The position numbers were made by a program, and so were the translations under genes. Below the pieces are notes generated by a model. It made no database searches and was not told the origin of the DNA. It was given only the letters and a program-made list of their open reading frames with translations. Shown piece by piece: positions 61,170 through 64,000 of a stretch of DNA of 64,000 bases; position 1 is the stretch's first letter, and the number at the start of each line of letters is the position of its first letter. The stretch spans positions 3,782,001 through 3,846,000 of the forward strand of contig CBDHFR010000004.1 of NCBI GenBank assembly GCA_965262665.1, in the 5' to 3' direction. The stretch comes from CBDBND01 sp965262665 (lineage in GTDB: Bacteria; Pseudomonadota; Alphaproteobacteria; Rhodospirillales; Rhodospirillaceae).

Positions 61170-64000
61170 TGACTGATACAACGCCGAGTGATGGTCCCGA
61201 AGCCGGGGCTGTCGACTACAAATCAACCGTTTTTCTGCCCAAGACCGACTTTCCCATGAAAGCCGGCCTGCCCAAGCTGGAACCCAAACTGCTCACCCGC
61301 TGGCAGGATATGGACCTCTATGGACGCCTGCGCGAGGCCGCTTCAGACCGTGAGAGGTTCGTCCTGCATGATGGCCCACCTTACGCCAACGGCCACCTGC
61401 ACATCGGCCATGCCCTCAACAAGATCCTCAAGGACGTGATCGTCCGGGCGCAGCAGATGATGGGCTTTGATGCCAACTATGTGCCGGGCTGGGACTGCCA
61501 TGGCCTGCCCATCGAATGGAAAATCGAAGAGGGCTACCGCAAGAAAGGTAAGAACAAAGACGACGTGCCGGTCCTCGAGTTCCGTCAGGAATGTCGGGAA
61601 TTCGCCGCCGAATGGATCGAGGTGCAGAAAGAAGAATTCAAGCGCTTAGGAGTGACCGGAGATTGGGACAATCCCTACACCACCATGAGCAACGCTGCTG
61701 AAGCGCACATCGTCCGTGAGTTGGGAAAATTCATCACCAATGGCGGTCTCTATAAAGGGTCCAAACCGGTGCTGTGGTCCGTGGTGGAGAAAACCGCGCT
61801 CGCCGATGCGGAGGTGGAATACGACGACCACACGTCCACGACTGTGTGGGTCAAGTTCCCGGTGGTCTCGTCACCGGTTAAAGATCTTGAAGGACAGTCT
61901 GTCGTCATCTGGACGACGACCCCGTGGACCTTGCCCGGCAACCGCGCCATCGCCTTTGGCCCGGACATGGATTATGCGATAATCGAAGTGACGGAAACTG
62001 GCGAAGGTAGTTTAGCCGTGGTTGGCGAACGGTTCGCCGCCAGCGAAGCGCTGCTGAGTGACCTTTGTGCCAATGCGTCAATCACCAGGCACACTGTATT
62101 GAACCGCTGCAAGGGCGCAGCGTTTGACGGCACGGTGTGCCACCATCCATTCCATCACCATGGCTATGACTTTGACGTCAAACTCTATCCAGGGTCCTTT
62201 GTTACCGATGAACAGGGAACAGGTTTTGTTCATGTCGCTCCCGGGCATGGCGAGGACGACTTTCACTTGGGTCAAGAGCATGGCATCGAGATACCGTTTA
62301 CCGTCAACGGTGATGGTGTGTTTTATGATCACGTGCCGTTGTTTCACGGCAAGCATGTTTTCAAGGTCAATCCAGAGGTAGTGGACGCCCTGAAAGAAGC
62401 AGAAGCGCTGCTCGCGGAAGGCACTCTGGTGCACAGCTATCCCCATTCCTGGCGGTCCAAAGCGCCGCTGATCTTCCGCAACACGCCTCAGTGGTTCATC
62501 TCCATGGACACCAACGACTTGCGGGACAAAGCCCTGAAGGCCATCGATGACACCCAGTGGGTGCCGGCCCAGGGCCGCAACCGCATCCAGGCCATGGTGG
62601 AAAGCCGGCCGGACTGGTGCATCTCCCGCCAGCGCCAGTGGGGTGTTCCCATCACCGTCTTCGTACACAAAAAAACTGGCGAAGTGCTGCGTGACCAAGC
62701 GGTGATCGATCGCATTGTCACCGCTGTTGAAGAAGAGGGATCGGACACGTGGCTAACCTCTCCACCCGAACGGTTCCTTGGCAACGGTTACTATGTCGAC
62801 GACTGGGAGCGGGTCACGGACATCATCGAAGTCTGGTTCGACTCCGGCTCGACCCATTCTTTTGTGCTTGAAGCGCGCGACGATCTCAAATGGCCGGCGG
62901 ATCTGTATCTTGAAGGTTCCGATCAGCATCGCGGTTGGTTCCATACCTCGCTGTTGGAAAGTTGCGGCACCCGCGGCCGCGCGCCCTATGACGCTGTGCT
63001 CACTCACGGTTTCGTCCTCGACGAAAAGGGCCGCAAGATGTCCAAGTCGTTGGGCAATGTGGTCGATCCGCAAAAGGTGATGGACCAATCGGGCGCTGAC
63101 ATTCTGCGCCTGTGGGTGGTGGCCTCGGACTACAGCCAGGATCTGTCCATCGGCCCCAACATCCTGAAACAGATGTCTGACCTCTATCGCCGCCTGCGCA
63201 ACACCCTCCGCTATTTGCTCGGCAACCTCAGCGGATTCTCAGATGCCGAGCGAATGGACGTCACAGACATGCCTGAGTTGGAGCGCTGGGTGTTGCACCG
63301 CCTTTGGCAGTTGGACAAACGTATCCGGGAAGCCTGCACTTCTTATGATTTTCATGGGTTGTTCAATGAGCTGCACCATTTCTGTGCTGTCGAGTTATCC
63401 GCCTTCTATTTTGATATCCGCAAGGACGCCGTCTATTGTGATGCACCTGACAGTCAGCGTCGCCGCGCCGCACGCACAGTTCTCGACTCTCTATATGACT
63501 GTCTAGTGAAGTGGCTGGCTCCGTTTGTCTGTTTTACCGCCGAAGAAGTTTGGCTGGCGCGTAACCCATCCGACGATGGTTCGATCCACTTGCAACAGTT
63601 TCCCGATATTCCCGATAGCTGGCGCGACGATGCGCTGGCCGAAAAGTGGGCTTCCGTGCGCCGTTTGCGGCGTGCAGTTACCGGCGCCCTGGAAAAGGAA
63701 CGGGCAGCGAAGACTATCGGCTCCAGTTTGCAGGCCCATCCCATTATCACCGCTCCAGCAACGTTGCTCGACGTGTGCAAAGCTCTCGACATGGCCGATA
63801 TCTGTATTACGTCCGCTATTACTTTAGTGGAAGGACCGCCGCCCGCTGGTGTGTTTGTTCTCGAAGACGTTTCCGATGTCGGCGTCGAGGTCAACATGGC
63901 AGAAGGAGACAAATGCGTGCGTTGCTGGAAAGTGTTGCCCGATGTGGGCAGTCATACTCATCCTGATGTCTGCGCACGTTGTTCAGACGCAGTCGATACC
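61170..64000 (+). CDS. ileS: Isoleucyl-tRNA synthetase, 5' part (runs off the right edge)
   Basis: ATG 61170 opens a frame of about 943 codons that is still open at base 64000. Class I motifs are HIGH in ANGHLHIGHALNK near residue 78, the editing-domain start TTVWVKFPV, and KMSKS in GRKMSKSLGNVVDP near residue 622. Near the end the zinc-binding C-terminal cysteines appear (CVRCWKVLP and VCARCSDAV), so only the last few residues are missing. It charges tRNA-Ile and is the end of the ribF-ileS pair. lspA, a common next gene, is outside the window. Confidence 0.97.

Overview
The window reads as chromosome from an alphaproteobacterium, most like a Rhodospirillales-type aquatic lineage. This is inferred from gene content, not from a search. 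The markers are an aerobic-type CobS/CobT cobaltochelatase pair next to a J-domain gene and bolA, a COQ7 ubiquinone hydroxylase, XerD near aroK-aroB and an HlyC/CorC protein, GluQ, rpmB, gap-pgk, accA and ribF-ileS. Base composition is moderately GC-rich. Housekeeping genes sit between insertion sequences, gene remnants and a decayed island next to a tRNA-Leu gene.

Layout. 0-6.3 kb: on the minus strand, a TonB-dependent receptor (running off the left edge) and a peptide-type ABC importer (two permeases and a fused double ATPase) with no binding protein in view. 6.6-12.5 kb: gap-pgk, an OGT/SPINDLY-like glycosyltransferase split by an in-frame TAG, accA and a Nudix hydrolase. 12.5-17.7 kb: two unknown genes, rpmB, a 446-bp element with perfect 24-bp terminal inverted repeats that carries one small membrane-protein gene, a MAPEG protein, a complete IS256-family element, and remnants of a monooxygenase-like gene and a LysR regulator. 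17.7-26.8 kb: cobT-cobS, a short-chain dehydrogenase-fold protein without its catalytic residues, a J-domain protein, bolA, DUF2889, CBS and CorC proteins, aroB and aroK. 27.2-34.7 kb: a dead IS630 transposase, a small membrane ORF coupled to a large exported protein, xerD, gluQ, an HNH nuclease, coq7, dsbB and a DedA protein. 34.8-36.9 kb: tRNA-Leu(CAA), a truncated large serine recombinase, an IS630 fragment and the 3' end of a TonB receptor gene. 36.9-44.2 kb: a nucleoside transporter, an alpha/beta hydrolase, a broken subtilase, an isoprenylcysteine-methyltransferase-like protein, a DehI-like protein and a PAS-GGDEF-EAL protein. 44.4-52.4 kb: glutathione-dependent formaldehyde oxidation (frmA and fghA around a small exported protein), two tandem MFS paralogues, a pseudogene of copper amine oxidase, an IS21 fragment and an fdhD remnant. 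52.5-58.1 kb: a TonB2-type energy-transduction operon (DUF3450, long MotA/TolQ protein, ExbB, ExbD, ExbD, TonB, TPR protein). 58.5-64 kb: a MarR regulator, a lipoprotein, a MaoC hydratase, ribF and ileS (running off the right edge).

How the genes work together. The TonB2-type operon supplies proton-motive energy to outer-membrane receptors such as the one at the left edge, and the ABC importer could carry the substrate across the inner membrane. The frmA-fghA pair detoxifies formaldehyde to formate. The neighbouring amine oxidase and fdhD remnants suggest the locus once linked amine oxidation, formaldehyde and formate. That larger pathway is inference and is now broken.

The most unusual object is the 446-bp element at 14345-14790. 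It has perfect TIRs and an 8-bp direct repeat at both flanks, and holds a membrane-protein gene where a transposase would be expected. Many other genes are interrupted by single events: in-frame stops, one-base shifts in homopolymers, and a 10-bp tandem expansion. This means either active gene decay or residual sequence errors; raw reads would decide.
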